Assembly: GCA_001785115.1 (NCBI GenBank)
Contig: MFSU01000028.1
Span: 1 to 32,282 of the forward strand
Direction: 5' to 3'
DNA: 32,282 nucleotides
Source of the DNA: Candidatus Muproteobacteria bacterium RBG_16_65_34
Lineage (GTDB): Bacteria; Pseudomonadota; Gammaproteobacteria; Acidiferrobacterales; Sulfurifustaceae
How positions within the stretch are numbered: the first letter of the stretch is position 1; every line of letters begins with the position of its first letter. Shown here piece after piece: positions 15,190 to 23,968 of this stretch. Under the pieces are notes generated by a model, which saw only the letters and a program-made list of their open reading frames with translations, was not told where the DNA came from and made no database searches. The translations under genes were made by a program, and so were the position numbers.

Positions 15190-15285
15190 GGAACCGCAGA
15201 TAAACGCAGATGAACGCGAATAAAAACGCGTGCGAACCGGTGCATCTCTTTTGATCTGCGTTTATCTGCGTTCATCTGCGGTTTC
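15190..15285. repeat. CGCAGATGAA-type inverted repeat element (class 2)
   Basis: The left arm GGAACCGCAGATAAACGCAG and the right arm ending TCATCTGCGGTTTC are reverse complements over about 30 bp, built of 10-nt units CGCAGATAAA/CGCAGATGAA. A 30-bp non-repetitive centre separates them. It fills the gap between ubiA and the glutathione S-transferase gene. Confidence 0.9.
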
Positions 15286-15290
15286 AGAAA

Positions 15291-16148
15291 TCATAAATAG
15301 TCCGCCAACAACCCCGTGAACACCGCCGCGCCGAAGCGGTTGTTGTTCAAGAACGCCTGGAAGCAGCCCTCGCGCGAGCGCTCGCGGATGAGGCGCTGCT
15401 GATACGCGGCGAGTCCCGCCGCAACCGCGAGCCCGAAATAGTACGCCATCCCGCGACCGGCGACAGCTCCGATCAGCACGAGCAGCCCGAGCGCCGCCGT
15501 GTGGCTCAATCCTACCATCAGGCGATCGTAGGTCCCGAACAAAATGGCGGTGGATTTGATGCCGATGCGGAGGTCGTCGTCGCGGTCGACCATGGCATAG
15601 GCCGTATCGTAGGCGATGACCCAGAGAACATTCGCGGCGAACAGCACCCAGGCGAGCGGCGGCACCGCCCCGGTCTGCGCCGCGAACGCCATCGGGATCG
15701 ACCAGCCGAAGGCCACGCCCAGATAGAGCTGCGGCAGGTGCGTGTAGCGCTTGGTGAACGGATAGCTCGCCCCAAGCAGCACCGCGACCGCGGACAGCGC
15801 GATCGTGAGTGGGTTCATGAACAGCACCAGACCGAAAGCAGCCACGCAGAGAATGACGAACAGCACGAGCGCCTCCCTGGGCGAAACGCGCCCGGCGGCG
15901 ATGGGGCGCTCGCGCGTGCGCTCAACGTGCGGATCGAAGTCGCGGTCGGCGTAGTCGTTGATGACACAGCCCGCCGAGCGCATGAGCACCACGCCGAGCA
16001 CGAACACGATAAGCACCTTGAGGTCGGGCCGCCCCTGCCCCGCGATCCACAGCGCCCACAGCGTCGGCCACAACAGAAGCAAAATGCCGATCGGCCGGTG
16101 CAGACGCATGAGCAGGGCGTACTCTCTGAGGCGCAGCGCAAACGTCAT
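15291..16148 (-). CDS. ubiA: 4-hydroxybenzoate octaprenyltransferase
   Basis: A 285-residue inner-membrane prenyltransferase that attaches the polyprenyl chain to 4-hydroxybenzoate in ubiquinone synthesis. The first Asp-rich motif is [19 protein letters not shown] and the second is [18 protein letters not shown]; multiple hydrophobic helices and [16 protein letters not shown] are also characteristic. The ORF track begins far upstream; the true start is the ATG at 16148, giving [20 protein letters not shown]. It overlaps the ubiC stop by four bases (ATGA), so the two are translationally coupled as an operon. Confidence 0.97.
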   Translation of the reverse strand: MTFALRLREYALLMRLHRPIGILLLLWPTLWALWIAGQGRPDLKVLIVFVLGVVLMRSAGCVINDYADRDFDPHVERTRERPIAAGRVSPREALVLFVILCVAAFGLVLFMNPLTIALSAVAVLLGASYPFTKRYTHLPQLYLGVAFGWSIPMAFAAQTGAVPPLAWVLFAANVLWVIAYDTAYAMVDRDDDLRIGIKSTAILFGTYDRLMVGLSHTAALGLLVLIGAVAGRGMAYYFGLAVAAGLAAYQQRLIRERSREGCFQAFLNNNRFGAAVFTGLLADYL

Positions 16149-16729
16149 GACGGGAAGGCCCCCAACTCCGGCAGAAAGAATTCGCTTACCAACAGCGGCC
16201 GATCGCCGAGATAAAACAGCGAGCGCCGGCCCCAGATCGCCCGCGGCGGGCGCGGGAGCCGCGCCGCAACGAGGCCGAACAGACGGTCGCGCGGCGTGAG
16301 GCACGTCACCTCGAGCTCGCCGCGGCGCACCGAGTGCTCGGCGAAGAGCAGCGCACCGAGCGAACGCGCGCGCAGGTGCTTGAGCCGGCGCCAGCGACCG
16401 GTGAGCGTGGCGTCGGGAACCACGGTGCGGGCGTACACCCACGGCGCGGCGCCGCAATAGAGATGCACCTGCCGCACCAGCACCATGGTCTCGGGACGCA
16501 GACCCAACGCCCGGGACTCATTGCGCAGCGGGCGCTCGCGCCGCTGGCACAGCACTTCGACCCGAAAGGCGCCGCGACAGGACGACTGGATGCGCCGCGT
16601 GAGCGAGTCGGCGTCGAGCAGCCAGGGCAGCCGATCGCCGGGCACGCCGGAGCGCAGCAGCCGCCGCGCCGGAATCCACAGCGGTTCCGCGTGCGGGTCC
16701 GAGGCAACGGAAGCGGCGGCAGGCGTCAT
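16145..16729 (-). CDS. ubiC: Chorismate pyruvate-lyase
   Basis: About 194 residues. It converts chorismate to 4-hydroxybenzoate, the substrate of UbiA encoded next. Family segments are [32 protein letters not shown] and [20 protein letters not shown] followed by FLP. The start is uncertain: ATG 16729 (MTPAAASV) aligns with E. coli UbiC; ATG 16756 and GTG 16804 would add low-complexity residues. None has a good ribosome site. The 4-base overlap with ubiA confirms the operon. Confidence 0.92.
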   Translation of the reverse strand: MTPAAASVASDPHAEPLWIPARRLLRSGVPGDRLPWLLDADSLTRRIQSSCRGAFRVEVLCQRRERPLRNESRALGLRPETMVLVRQVHLYCGAAPWVYARTVVPDATLTGRWRRLKHLRARSLGALLFAEHSVRRGELEVTCLTPRDRLFGLVAARLPRPPRAIWGRRSLFYLGDRPLLVSEFFLPELGAFPS

Positions 16730-16892
16730 CGAGTCTGCGGATGAAAAAAGAGGCATCCTAGCAGAATGCGCCGCAGCGGTCAGCGCAACGCGCGCCGTTT
16801 CCACGATCCAAAAAAAACGCCGGCACGCATTCCCGAAATCGCGCCATTCTCGTTATCATCGCTCTGTAACGATGCACGGGGTGACAAGAACC

Positions 16893-17381
16893 ATGAGGGC
16901 TTATTTGGGTTTCACCGTTTTGGCGTTTCTGATATCGCTGGAAACCGCCGCCGCGGACCAGCTCGCGGCGGAAGCGGGATATGGCTTCGGCAACTCCTAC
17001 CGCGCGGAGGGTCTTTTTCTGCGGTACCAGAAGGACGCGCCGCCGTTATGGGATCGGAAGAGTTTTTACGATGTCGCGCTGGCCCGGTGGAACGGCAAGA
17101 ACTGGAACAACGCGATCAGCGTCGCGCGCGGCCTGCAATGGGATCTGCACGAGAACAGTTATGTCAGCGCGAGTTTCGGTCTGGCCTATGCCGACCGCGT
17201 CACCGGCAATTTCGGCACGCGCGCGCAGTTTATATTACGCCTCGCCGCGGGTCGCTCGTTCGGGGACTATGACCTGTCCGTCGGCGTCATCCATTACTCG
17301 AACGGACATATACTGGTCGGCTGGGACGGTCCCAACAGCGGCGAGAACTACCTGACCGTCCTGCTCGCGCGCCACCTCTAA
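16893..17381 (+). CDS. pagL: Outer-membrane acyloxyacyl hydrolase, PagL-like lipid A 3-O-deacylase
   Basis: A 162-residue protein with a signal peptide (MRAYLGFTVLAFLISLETAA, cleavage near AAA-DQ) and alternating beta-strand pattern ending in aromatic-leucine (YLTVLLARHL), as in outer-membrane barrels. The segment SVGVIHYSNGHI carries the H-x-S pair of PagL enzymes, followed by GPNSGENYL. These enzymes remove a 3-O acyl chain from lipid A and so modify the outer surface. Starting at ATG 16893 rather than 16872 gives a clean signal peptide and uses GGGTGA eight bases upstream. It stands alone, divergent from ubiC, and is followed by repeat elements. Confidence 0.8.
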   Translation: MRAYLGFTVLAFLISLETAAADQLAAEAGYGFGNSYRAEGLFLRYQKDAPPLWDRKSFYDVALARWNGKNWNNAISVARGLQWDLHENSYVSASFGLAYADRVTGNFGTRAQFILRLAAGRSFGDYDLSVGVIHYSNGHILVGWDGPNSGENYLTVLLARHL

Positions 17382-17403
17382 AAATACCTGAAAAGATATT
17401 TTT

Positions 17404-17480
17404 CACCGCAGAGAGCGCAGAGCACGCAGAGAAAATCCATTTCTGTTTCAGTAGCTTCGTGCCTCTACAGCGCTGCGGTG
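17404..17480. repeat. CGCAGAGAG-type 9-mer repeat, right arm decayed
   Basis: CACCGCAGAGAGCGCAGAGC and one more CGCAGAGAA unit have a 9-nt period. About 25 bases on, TTCGTGCCTCTACAGCGCTG-CGGTG is a poor reverse complement that keeps CGGTG. This looks like an older class 2 element with an eroded right arm. The 17382-17691 gap holds this and the next element only. Confidence 0.7.
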
Positions 17481-17522
17481 GGCCGGATGTACCGTGAATA
17501 ACGGGAATTTGTGGTTCCCTTG

Positions 17523-17681
17523 ATCCTAAAAACGGCGATTGCATCCGCAGATTACGCAGATTTCCGCAGATTTTAAGAATGTTATCGACTCTTCTTCTCT
17601 CACCCTATGGGTGCGTCAGGCAGTCATTCAAACCAGTTGATTCATCTGCGTTCATCTGCGGTTAACTGCTTTTTCTAGGAT
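17523..17681. repeat. CGCAGATT-type palindromic element with terminal inverted repeats, copy 2
   Basis: Near-identical to 13194-13349 over its whole length. It starts ATCCTAAAAACGGCGATTGC and ends CTGCTTTTTCTAGGAT. The right arm has TCATCTGCGTTCATCTGCGG, a better complement of the left arm than in copy 1. It ends 11 bp from the recG stop codon. Confidence 0.9.
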
Positions 17682-17691
17682 GGGCGGCTTG

Positions 17692-19824
17692 CTAGACCTC
17701 GCCGTAGCTTTCCTTCGTCCCGAGCCAGCGGCGGACAATCGGCGCGACGTGCCGGGGGTATCGCTCGAGCAGCACGGCGGCGGCGCGCTCGATGTGCGGC
17801 AGCAGCGCCTGATCGCGCAGGAGATCGGCGATGTGAAACTGCCGCTCGCCGGTCTGGCGCGTGCCGAGCACCTCGCCCGGGCCCCGCATCTCGAGATCGC
17901 GGCGCGCGATCTCGAAGCCATCGTTCGTCGTGCGCATGGCCGTGAGCCGCGCGCGCGCCGCCTCCGAGAGCGGCGCGGCGTACATGAGCACGCAGGCGCT
18001 TTGCTGTGCGCCGCGCCCGACCCGCCCACGCAACTGGTGCAACTGCGACAACCCCAGGCGCTCGGCATTCTCGACGATCATGAGAGTGGCGTTCGGCACG
18101 TCGACGCCGACCTCGATCACCGTGGTGGCGACCAGCAGGTGCACGCCGCCCTCCTTGAACGCCGCCATGATTTGCGCTTTCTGCTGCGGTTTCAGGCGCC
18201 CGTGCACGAGCGCCACCTTGAGCTCCGGCAGCGCCTGGGAAAGCGCGGCGGCGGTATCGGTGGCGGTCTGCAATTCGAGCGCCTCCGACTCCTCGATGAG
18301 CGGGCAGACCCAGTAGGCCTGACGGCCGGCGAGACAGGCCGCGCGCACGCGCGCCACGACTTCGGCGCGGCGCGCCTCCGGCAGCACGACGGTGTCCACC
18401 GGCTTTCGGCCCGGCGGCAGCTCGTCGATCACCGAGACATCGAGATCGGCGTAGACCGACTGCGCCAGCGTGCGCGGGATCGGTGTCGCGGTCATGATGA
18501 GCTGATGCGGGAGCATCCCGTCGCGGCCGCCCTTCTCGCGCAGCAGCAGCCGCTGATGCACGCCGAAACGGTGCTGCTCGTCCACGACGATCAGGCCGAG
18601 CTTCTCGAATTCGACCTCGTCCTGAAACAGCGCGTGCGTGCCGACCGCGAGCCGCGCCCGACCCTCACGCACGCCCGCGAGCGCGGCGCGGCGCGAGCGC
18701 GCGTTGAGCTTGCCGGAGAGCAGCGCCGCCTCGATCCCGAGCGGCGCAAGCCATCGGGTGAAGTTGTGCCGGTGCTGCTCGGCCAGCAGCTCGGTGGGCG
18801 CCATCACCGCCGCCTGGAAGCCCGACTCGATCGCCGTGAGACAGGCCGCGGCCGCCACCAGCGTCTTGCCCGAGCCCACGTCGCCCTGCACCAGGCGCTG
18901 CATCGGATACGGCTGCCCGAGATCGCGCGCGATCTCGCCGATCACGCGCCGCTGCGCGCCCGTGGGCGCGAACGGCAGACTGTGCAACAGCGCCTGCGTG
19001 AGTTTGCCCGCGCCGTCGAGTTTCGGGGCGGCGTGGCGCTGCATGCGCGCGCGCAGGCGCTTCAGGCTCAGGTGAAACGCCAGCATCTCCTCGAAGGCGA
19101 GCCGCTGTTGCGCGGGATGCGTTCCCGCTTCGAGCGTCTGAACCGGCGCGCCCGGCGGCGGGCGGTGCACGTAGGCGAGCGCCTCCTGAAGCGTCGGGAG
19201 CTTAAGCGGCGCGAGTATTTCCTGCGGCAGCCATTCCGGGATGTGCTCGAGGTAGCCGTCGAGCGCCTTTTGCGTGAGCTTGCGCAGGCTCAGCTGATGC
19301 AACCCCGTGGTCGCGGGATAGACCGGCGTCAGATGCTCGTCGGCTTTGGGCGACGCGCCTTCCCCGATGAGCTCGTACTCGGGATGCACGATCTCAAGCC
19401 CCATCGGGCCTTCGCGCGCCTCGCCGAAGAGCTTGAGCGTCCGGCCGCGCGTGAGATTCTCTTTCTGCGCGGCGCTGAAATGAAAGAACCGCAGGATCAG
19501 ATGGCCGGTGCCGTCGGCCACGCGCACGACGAGGCTGCGCCGGCCGCGGTAGACGATATCGGCGAGCTCCACCTGCGCGACGACGACGGCTTCCTGACCC
19601 GGCACGAGACCGCCGATGGGCCTCAGGCGCGTGCGATCCTGGTAGCGGAACGGCAGGTGGAACAGCACGTCCTGGACGGTGTCGAGCCCGAGACGCGCGA
19701 GCTTGTCCTTGAGCTTGGGACCTACTCCTTTAAGCGCGGTGATCGAGAGCGCGGCGATGTCCGTCTCAAATGCGGAGTGCGGAATTCGGAATGCGGAATC
19801 AAGTCCGCGGATTCTCTTTTCCAT
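17692..19824 (-). CDS. recG: ATP-dependent DNA helicase RecG
   Basis: A 710-residue superfamily 2 helicase that remodels stalled forks and Holliday junctions. It has the helix-hairpin segment ITALKGVGPKLKDKLARLGL, the OB-fold wedge (LRFFHFSAAQKENLTRG), Walker A QGDVGSGKT, DEQH box VVDEQHRFG, motif III TATPIPRT, and the C-terminal helicase part HGRLKPQQKAQIM and QLRGRVGRGAQQS. Length is normal. Odd feature: residues ~9-21 (DSAFRIPHSAFET) are encoded by a heptamer repeat array, so the native N-terminus was replaced or extended. The ATG at 19824 lies between two inverted arrays and its GGAATGAAAG leader is also repeat sequence. It is the last gene of the yicC-to-recG minus-strand block. Confidence 0.96.
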   Translation of the reverse strand: MEKRIRGLDSAFRIPHSAFETDIAALSITALKGVGPKLKDKLARLGLDTVQDVLFHLPFRYQDRTRLRPIGGLVPGQEAVVVAQVELADIVYRGRRSLVVRVADGTGHLILRFFHFSAAQKENLTRGRTLKLFGEAREGPMGLEIVHPEYELIGEGASPKADEHLTPVYPATTGLHQLSLRKLTQKALDGYLEHIPEWLPQEILAPLKLPTLQEALAYVHRPPPGAPVQTLEAGTHPAQQRLAFEEMLAFHLSLKRLRARMQRHAAPKLDGAGKLTQALLHSLPFAPTGAQRRVIGEIARDLGQPYPMQRLVQGDVGSGKTLVAAAACLTAIESGFQAAVMAPTELLAEQHRHNFTRWLAPLGIEAALLSGKLNARSRRAALAGVREGRARLAVGTHALFQDEVEFEKLGLIVVDEQHRFGVHQRLLLREKGGRDGMLPHQLIMTATPIPRTLAQSVYADLDVSVIDELPPGRKPVDTVVLPEARRAEVVARVRAACLAGRQAYWVCPLIEESEALELQTATDTAAALSQALPELKVALVHGRLKPQQKAQIMAAFKEGGVHLLVATTVIEVGVDVPNATLMIVENAERLGLSQLHQLRGRVGRGAQQSACVLMYAAPLSEAARARLTAMRTTNDGFEIARRDLEMRGPGEVLGTRQTGERQFHIADLLRDQALLPHIERAAAVLLERYPRHVAPIVRRWLGTKESYGEV

Positions 19825-19860
19825 CTTTCATTCCGCATTCCGCACTCGCCATTCCGCATT
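19769..19860. repeat. Inverted heptamer arrays flanking the recG start
   Basis: Left array (19769-19800, inside recG): ATGCGGA GTGCGGA ATTCGGA ATGCGGA. Right array (19829-19860): CATTCCG CATTCCG CACTCGC CATTCCG. They are inverted copies separated by 28 bases that hold the recG ATG, so the recG mRNA can fold with its start codon in the loop. The right array begins within the ridA stop codon. Confidence 0.9.
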
Positions 19861-20302
19861 AGCGACGGCGCCTCGAAGCCTTCTTCTTTCCCCTCTTGGC
19901 GACCTTGACGGAGCCCTTCTTGCCGAGTACCAGAATGGCGTCCATCTCGACCCGCGCCCCCTTGGGCAGGGCGGCGACGCCCACCGCGGCGCGCGCCGGG
20001 TACGGCTCCTTGAAGTACCGGGCCATCGCCTCGTTCACGAACTGAAAGTCGGCGAGGTCGGTGAGGTAAACATTGAGCTTCACCGTATCCGCGAGCGAGC
20101 CGCCGGCGGCGGCGGCGACGGCCTTCAGGTTCTCGAACACGCGCGCGATCTGCGCGCGCGGGCCGCCGGCGGCGGGCCGCATGGACACCGGGTCGAGCGG
20201 GATCTGGCCGGAGAGATAAACGGTGTCGCCGACCTTCACGGCCTGCGAATAGGTTCCGATCGCCTCGGGGGCGCTGTTTGTGCTGATTATCTGGCGTTTC
20301 AT
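19859..20302 (-). CDS. ridA: RidA family enamine/imine deaminase with basic tail
   Basis: A 147-residue protein of the RidA/YjgF/YER057c family, which hydrolyses reactive 2-aminoacrylate-type enamines released by PLP enzymes. Typical segments are [53 protein letters not shown] and [20 protein letters not shown] (with the catalytic-type Arg in PARAAV). The last ~16 residues, [15 protein letters not shown], are a strongly basic extension not found in ordinary RidA proteins. AGGAAG directly before the ATG is a good ribosome site. It sits between spoT and recG, where E. coli has trmH. Confidence 0.94.
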   Translation of the reverse strand: MKRQIISTNSAPEAIGTYSQAVKVGDTVYLSGQIPLDPVSMRPAAGGPRAQIARVFENLKAVAAAAGGSLADTVKLNVYLTDLADFQFVNEAMARYFKEPYPARAAVGVAALPKGARVEMDAILVLGKKGSVKVAKRGKKKASRRRR

Positions 20303-20315
20303 TGCTTCCTCGATC

Positions 20316-20414
20316 GGGTAATGGGTGATGGGTAATGGGTGATGGGTAATGGGTAATGGGTGATGGGTGATGGGTCAGCGTCGTTGCCCATCACCCATTA
20401 CACATCGCTCATCA
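20316..20414. repeat. Inverted heptamer arrays GGGTRAT / CCCATYA between spoT and ridA
   Basis: Eight tandem GGGTAAT or GGGTGAT units in perfect 7-nt register from 20316, then GGGTCAG, and after a short spacer the inverted units CCCATCA CCCATTA CACATCG CTCATCA CTATCCC up to the spoT stop. Arms near the centre pair perfectly; outer units have diverged. Confidence 0.92.
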
Positions 20415-22685
20415 CTATCCCTTTTTTCGATTGATCCGCACCACCGATTCGAGCGCCCGCAGGCGGCGCAGGATACGCGCCAGGTGCACGCGGTCGCGCA
20501 CCTCGACGGTGAAATCCATGGCGGTGTACTGGCCGTCGCGGTCGTCGAAGTTCACGGTGTCGATATTGGCCTCCTGCTCCGCGATGATGGCGGCCACGGA
20601 GGCGAGCACGCCCCGCTGGTTCTTGACCTCCACGCGGATATTCACCGGGAAGACGCCCGCGATCTCCGATTCCCACTGCACGTCGATCCACTGCTGCGGA
20701 TGCTTGCGGTACTTCGCGAGGTTGGGGCAGTCCTCGGTGTGCACCACGATCCCGCGGCCGGAGGAGAGCACGCCGAGGATCGGATCGCCCGGGATCGGGC
20801 GACAGCAGCGCGCATAGGTCACCACCACCCCTTCGGTGCCGCGAATCGCGAGGCTCGGCGTCTTGGTTTTCTCCTTCGTCCCCTCCGCGGGCGCGCCCGG
20901 CGCTGCGGGCGCGAGTTGGCGCGTCACGACCGCCGCCAGGCGGTTGCCCAGGCCGATCTCGGCGAGCAGCGCATTCCAGCTCCCAAGCTTCAGGTTGGCG
21001 GCGAGCGCCTCGCCCATCGCGTCGGTAATCTGTCCCGGCTCCACGCCCAGGTCCTTGAACGCGCGCTCGAGCAGCCTGCGCCCGAGCTTCGCCGCCTCGC
21101 CGAATTTCTGGTTTTTGAGAAAACCGCGGATGTGGGCGCGCGCCTTGCCGGTCACGACGTAATCGAGCCAGCCCGGGTTGGGCCGGGCCCACTCGGCGGT
21201 GATGACCTCGACGTGGTCGCCGTTGCGCAGCACGGTGCGCAGCGGCGCCAGCTCGTGGTTCACCTTGGCGCCGACGCAGCGGTTGCCGAGATCGGTGTGC
21301 ACGTCGTAGGCGAAGTCGATCACGGTCGCCCCGCGCGGCAGCTTCTTGATCTCGCCGTTGGGGGTGAACACGTAGACCTCGTCCGGGAAGAGATCGACCT
21401 TCAGGTGCTCCAGGAACTCGCGCGGGTTGCCCGCCTGCTGCTGGGTTTCGAGCAGGTCCTTGAGCCACTGGAGCGCGCGCTGCTGCATGTGGTTGGGGCT
21501 CGCGTCGCCGCTCTTGTAGAGCCAGTGGGAGGCGACCCCGGCCTCGGCCACGCGGTGCATCTCGCGCGTGCGGATCTGCACCTCGATCGAGACGCCGAAC
21601 GGCCCGAACACCACCGTGTGCAGCGACTGGTAGCCGTTGGCCTTGGGGATGGCGATGTAGTCCTTGAAGCGCCCGGGGATCGGTTTGTAGAGGTTGTGGA
21701 TCACGCCGAGCGCGCGGTAGCAGGTGTCCACCTTGTCCACGATGACGCGGAAGCCGTAGACGTCGTACACCTGCTCGAACGTGAGGCGTTTGGCGTGCAT
21801 CTTCCTGTAGATGCTGTAGAGGTTCTTCTCGCGCCCCTGCACCTCGGCCTCGAGGCCTTCCTGCCCGATCTGACCCACGACGGCGTTGCGGATTTTTTCC
21901 AGGATCGCCTTGCGGTTGCCGTGGCGCTTGCGCACGGCCTCCGCGACGATGCGGTAGCGCATCGGATAAAGCGCCTGGAACGCCAGGTCCTCGAGGTCGA
22001 GCGCCCACTGGCGCACGCCGAGGCGGTTGGCGATCGGGGCGTAGATGTCGATCGTCTCGCGGGCGATGGCACGGCGGCGCGCGAGCGGCAGCGCCTCGAG
22101 GGTGCGCATGTTGTGGAGCCGATCGGCAAGCTTGATGAGAATCACACGGATGTCGCTCGCCATCGCGAGCAACATCTTGCGGAAGTTCTCCGCCTGCGCC
22201 TCCTCCTGGGACTGGAACTCGATGCGCGTGATCTTGGAGACGCCGTCCACGAGCTCGGCGACGTCACGCCCGAACTCGTGCGCGAGTTTTTCCTTGGCGG
22301 TCGCCGTGTCCTCGATTACATCGTGCAGGATGGCGGCCGCGATGCTCTTGGCGTCGAGGCGCATCCCGGCCAGGATGCGCGCCACCTCGAGCGGATGGAA
22401 GATGTAGGGCTCGCCGCTGATGCGGCGCTGGCCCTCGTGGGCCGCGGCGCTGAACAGGTAGGCGCGATAGACGTCGGCGACGTCCTGGGGCTCGAGATAG
22501 GCCTCAAGAACGGCGCAGAGATCCGCGATCTGAAACCGCTGCGCGCCGACAGGGGAATCGGCGGCAGATTTCGGCTGCGGGCCCTGCGCCGCGTGCGCCG
22601 TCGGGTCAGACCCCGAGTCCGCTCCCCGCGTCTTCGACTGCGGGACCGGGTCCGGCCAGCGTGGTTTGGTTGGCTGCGTCTTCAT
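20415..22685 (-). CDS. spoT: Bifunctional (p)ppGpp synthetase/hydrolase
   Basis: About 756 residues; sets the level of the stringent-response alarmone. In order: HD hydrolase domain ([16 protein letters not shown], then the intact HDVIEDT motif), synthetase domain ([60 protein letters not shown]), TGS ([20 protein letters not shown]), the CC-containing linker [13 protein letters not shown], and a C-terminal ACT domain. The intact HDxxED motif supports hydrolase activity, as in SpoT rather than RelA. The start is inside rpoZ: ATG 22685 (GAGG three bases upstream) or ATG 22718, overlapping rpoZ by 80 or 113 bases. No in-frame start lies beyond the overlap before the HD domain. Confidence 0.96.
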   Translation of the reverse strand: MKTQPTKPRWPDPVPQSKTRGADSGSDPTAHAAQGPQPKSAADSPVGAQRFQIADLCAVLEAYLEPQDVADVYRAYLFSAAAHEGQRRISGEPYIFHPLEVARILAGMRLDAKSIAAAILHDVIEDTATAKEKLAHEFGRDVAELVDGVSKITRIEFQSQEEAQAENFRKMLLAMASDIRVILIKLADRLHNMRTLEALPLARRRAIARETIDIYAPIANRLGVRQWALDLEDLAFQALYPMRYRIVAEAVRKRHGNRKAILEKIRNAVVGQIGQEGLEAEVQGREKNLYSIYRKMHAKRLTFEQVYDVYGFRVIVDKVDTCYRALGVIHNLYKPIPGRFKDYIAIPKANGYQSLHTVVFGPFGVSIEVQIRTREMHRVAEAGVASHWLYKSGDASPNHMQQRALQWLKDLLETQQQAGNPREFLEHLKVDLFPDEVYVFTPNGEIKKLPRGATVIDFAYDVHTDLGNRCVGAKVNHELAPLRTVLRNGDHVEVITAEWARPNPGWLDYVVTGKARAHIRGFLKNQKFGEAAKLGRRLLERAFKDLGVEPGQITDAMGEALAANLKLGSWNALLAEIGLGNRLAAVVTRQLAPAAPGAPAEGTKEKTKTPSLAIRGTEGVVVTYARCCRPIPGDPILGVLSSGRGIVVHTEDCPNLAKYRKHPQQWIDVQWESEIAGVFPVNIRVEVKNQRGVLASVAAIIAEQEANIDTVNFDDRDGQYTAMDFTVEVRDRVHLARILRRLRALESVVRINRKKG

Positions 22686-22908
22686 CTGCCTCGGTTCCGG
22701 CCGGCGGCGCCTCTTCATCCAGGATCGCGTTGGTGACGAATCCGCCGGCGATCTCGCGTAGCGAGATCACCGTGGGCTTGTCGTTTTCCCGCGCCACGCA
22801 GGGCTCCGCGCCCAGCATCAGCTGCCGCGCGCGCCGGCTTGCCACCAGCACGAGCTGGAAGCGGTTTTCCACATTTGCAAGACAATCCTCTACCGTGATG
22901 CGGGCCAT
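22606..22908 (-). CDS. rpoZ: RNA polymerase omega subunit
   Basis: A 100-residue subunit that aids RNA polymerase assembly and, in E. coli, forms part of a ppGpp-binding site. The start [20 protein letters not shown] and [10 protein letters not shown] are diagnostic; [12 protein letters not shown] follows. AGAGGT stands six bases before the ATG at 22908; the ORF track start (23019) is too far upstream. The last ~30 residues are acidic/Ala-Gly-rich and partly encode, in another frame, the SpoT N-terminus. Co-location with spoT fits its role in the ppGpp response. Confidence 0.96.
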   Translation of the reverse strand: MARITVEDCLANVENRFQLVLVASRRARQLMLGAEPCVARENDKPTVISLREIAGGFVTNAILDEEAPPAGTEADEDAANQTTLAGPGPAVEDAGSGLGV

Positions 22909-23055
22909 GCCAGTACCTCTAATGATCGTTTGAATGGGACAGAAACAGCGCGCCAGCCGTGGCCGGGTGCGTCGCCCGTGGGGCACCCTCTGGGGGAGTG
23001 GATGTGCGCCGGTTTTCATCTTAGCCGATAACCGCCGCCCGTTTCCAGCATCCTG

Positions 23056-23661
23056 TCAGTCGCGCAGCAGCTCGGCGGGGTCCAGGGTCGGGGGTCGGGG
23101 CGCGCCCCGCCCGAGGATAATGGCCCGGAGATCGCTTAAAGCGGCGTCGAAGTCGTCGTTCACCACGACGTAGTCGAACTCGGGGTAGTGACGCATCTCG
23201 GACACCGCCTCGGCCATGCGCCGGGCGATCGTCGCCGGGCTGTCCTGGCCGCGCTTGATGAGCCGCTCCTCGAGCGCGGCGCGCGAGGGCGGCAAGATGA
23301 AGATACTCACCGCCTCGGGCAGCAGGCGCTTGACCGTGCGCGCGCCCTGCCAGTCGATGTCGAGAACCACGCTCTCGCCCCGCCCGAGCCTCTGCTCGAC
23401 CTCGGCGCGCGCGGTGCCGTAGGAGTTGCCGAAGACGGTGGCGTGCTCGAGGAACTCGCCGCGCGCGACCATGGCGTCGAACTCCGCGCGGCGGACGAAG
23501 TAGTAATGCGCACCGTGGCGCTCGCCCGGGCGCGGGGCGCGCGTGGTGTGCGACACGGAAAACTCCAGATCCGGCAGGCCCTCGACGAGCGCATTCGCCA
23601 GGCTCGTCTTGCCGGTGCCGGAGGCGGCGGAAAGAATGAAAAGCTTCCCTTTACTATTCAT
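23056..23661 (-). CDS. gmk: Guanylate kinase
   Basis: A 201-residue enzyme phosphorylating GMP to GDP. P-loop ILSAASGTGKTSLANALV; GMP-binding region SVSHTTRAPRPGERHGAHYY; EFLEHATVFGNSYGT; VVLDIDWQGARTVK; lid RLIKRGQDSPATIARRM. Length is typical (about 205). It starts the gmk-rpoZ-spoT order known from E. coli. A 147-bp gap with no other gene separates it from rpoZ. No strong ribosome site is seen; the composite repeat at 23668 begins six bases upstream of the start codon. Confidence 0.97.
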   Translation of the reverse strand: MNSKGKLFILSAASGTGKTSLANALVEGLPDLEFSVSHTTRAPRPGERHGAHYYFVRRAEFDAMVARGEFLEHATVFGNSYGTARAEVEQRLGRGESVVLDIDWQGARTVKRLLPEAVSIFILPPSRAALEERLIKRGQDSPATIARRMAEAVSEMRHYPEFDYVVVNDDFDAALSDLRAIILGRGAPRPPTLDPAELLRD

Positions 23662-23686
23662 AAAATCGGAACCGCAGATGAACGCG

Positions 23687-23779
23687 GATTATTGCGGCGG
23701 CACGAATCTATTTAAACATTTCCGGCCGACTGTTGTTTCCCCGGCCCGGGATCGAAGCCCTCGCGCCGCCGCAATAATC
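23687..23779. repeat. Inner inverted repeat GATTATTGCGGCGGC
   Basis: GATTATTGCGGCGGC at 23687-23701 and its exact reverse complement at 23765-23779, with 63 bases between, inside the outer CGCAGATGAA element. Confidence 0.85.
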
Positions 23780-23799
23780 GAAAATTCTTAAGGACTTTC

Positions 23800-23893
23800 G
23801 TCATTGACCCGGCATGTCCGTGCCATTAGGAATGCCCGGAGATGCCCATCGCGGCCTGTCTTCGTTCAAGTGCAATCGTGCCGGGTCAATGAC
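23800..23893. repeat. Inner inverted repeat GTCATTGACCCGGCA
   Basis: GTCATTGACCCGGCA at 23800-23814 and its exact reverse complement at 23879-23893, bounding a 94-bp block. It may be a miniature element inserted into the older repeat; I did not identify a target duplication. Confidence 0.85.
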
Positions 23894-23968
23894 GCAGATA
23901 GAAAATCCAAAATGGGTTTTTGTTTCCAAAATCCGCGTTCATCTGCGTTTATCTGCGGTTACAAGATC

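Larger units (their letters stand above)
23668..23962. repeat. CGCAGATGAA-type inverted repeat element interrupted by two inner elements
   Basis: The outer arms AACCGCAGATGAACGCGGAT and ATCCGCGTTCATCTGCG...CTGCGGTT are reverse complements apart from one extra 10-nt unit on the right. Between them lie two further inverted-repeat blocks (23687-23779 and 23800-23893). The composite fills the 307-bp gap between yicC and gmk; I see no gene in it. Confidence 0.85.

Noticed and set aside
17680-19908. 742-residue plus-strand ORF opposite recG
   Set aside because: It is the antisense shadow of recG in GC-rich DNA: Arg/Leu/His-rich, no domain pattern, while the minus strand encodes all RecG helicase motifs.
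20316-20414. Possible replication-origin iterons or DnaA boxes
   Set aside because: GGGTRAT units do not match DnaA boxes, no replication gene is near, and similar arrays with other heptamers occur in several gaps.
20367-22736. 789-residue plus-strand ORF opposite spoT
   Set aside because: Antisense shadow. The minus strand carries complete HD, synthetase, TGS and ACT domains.
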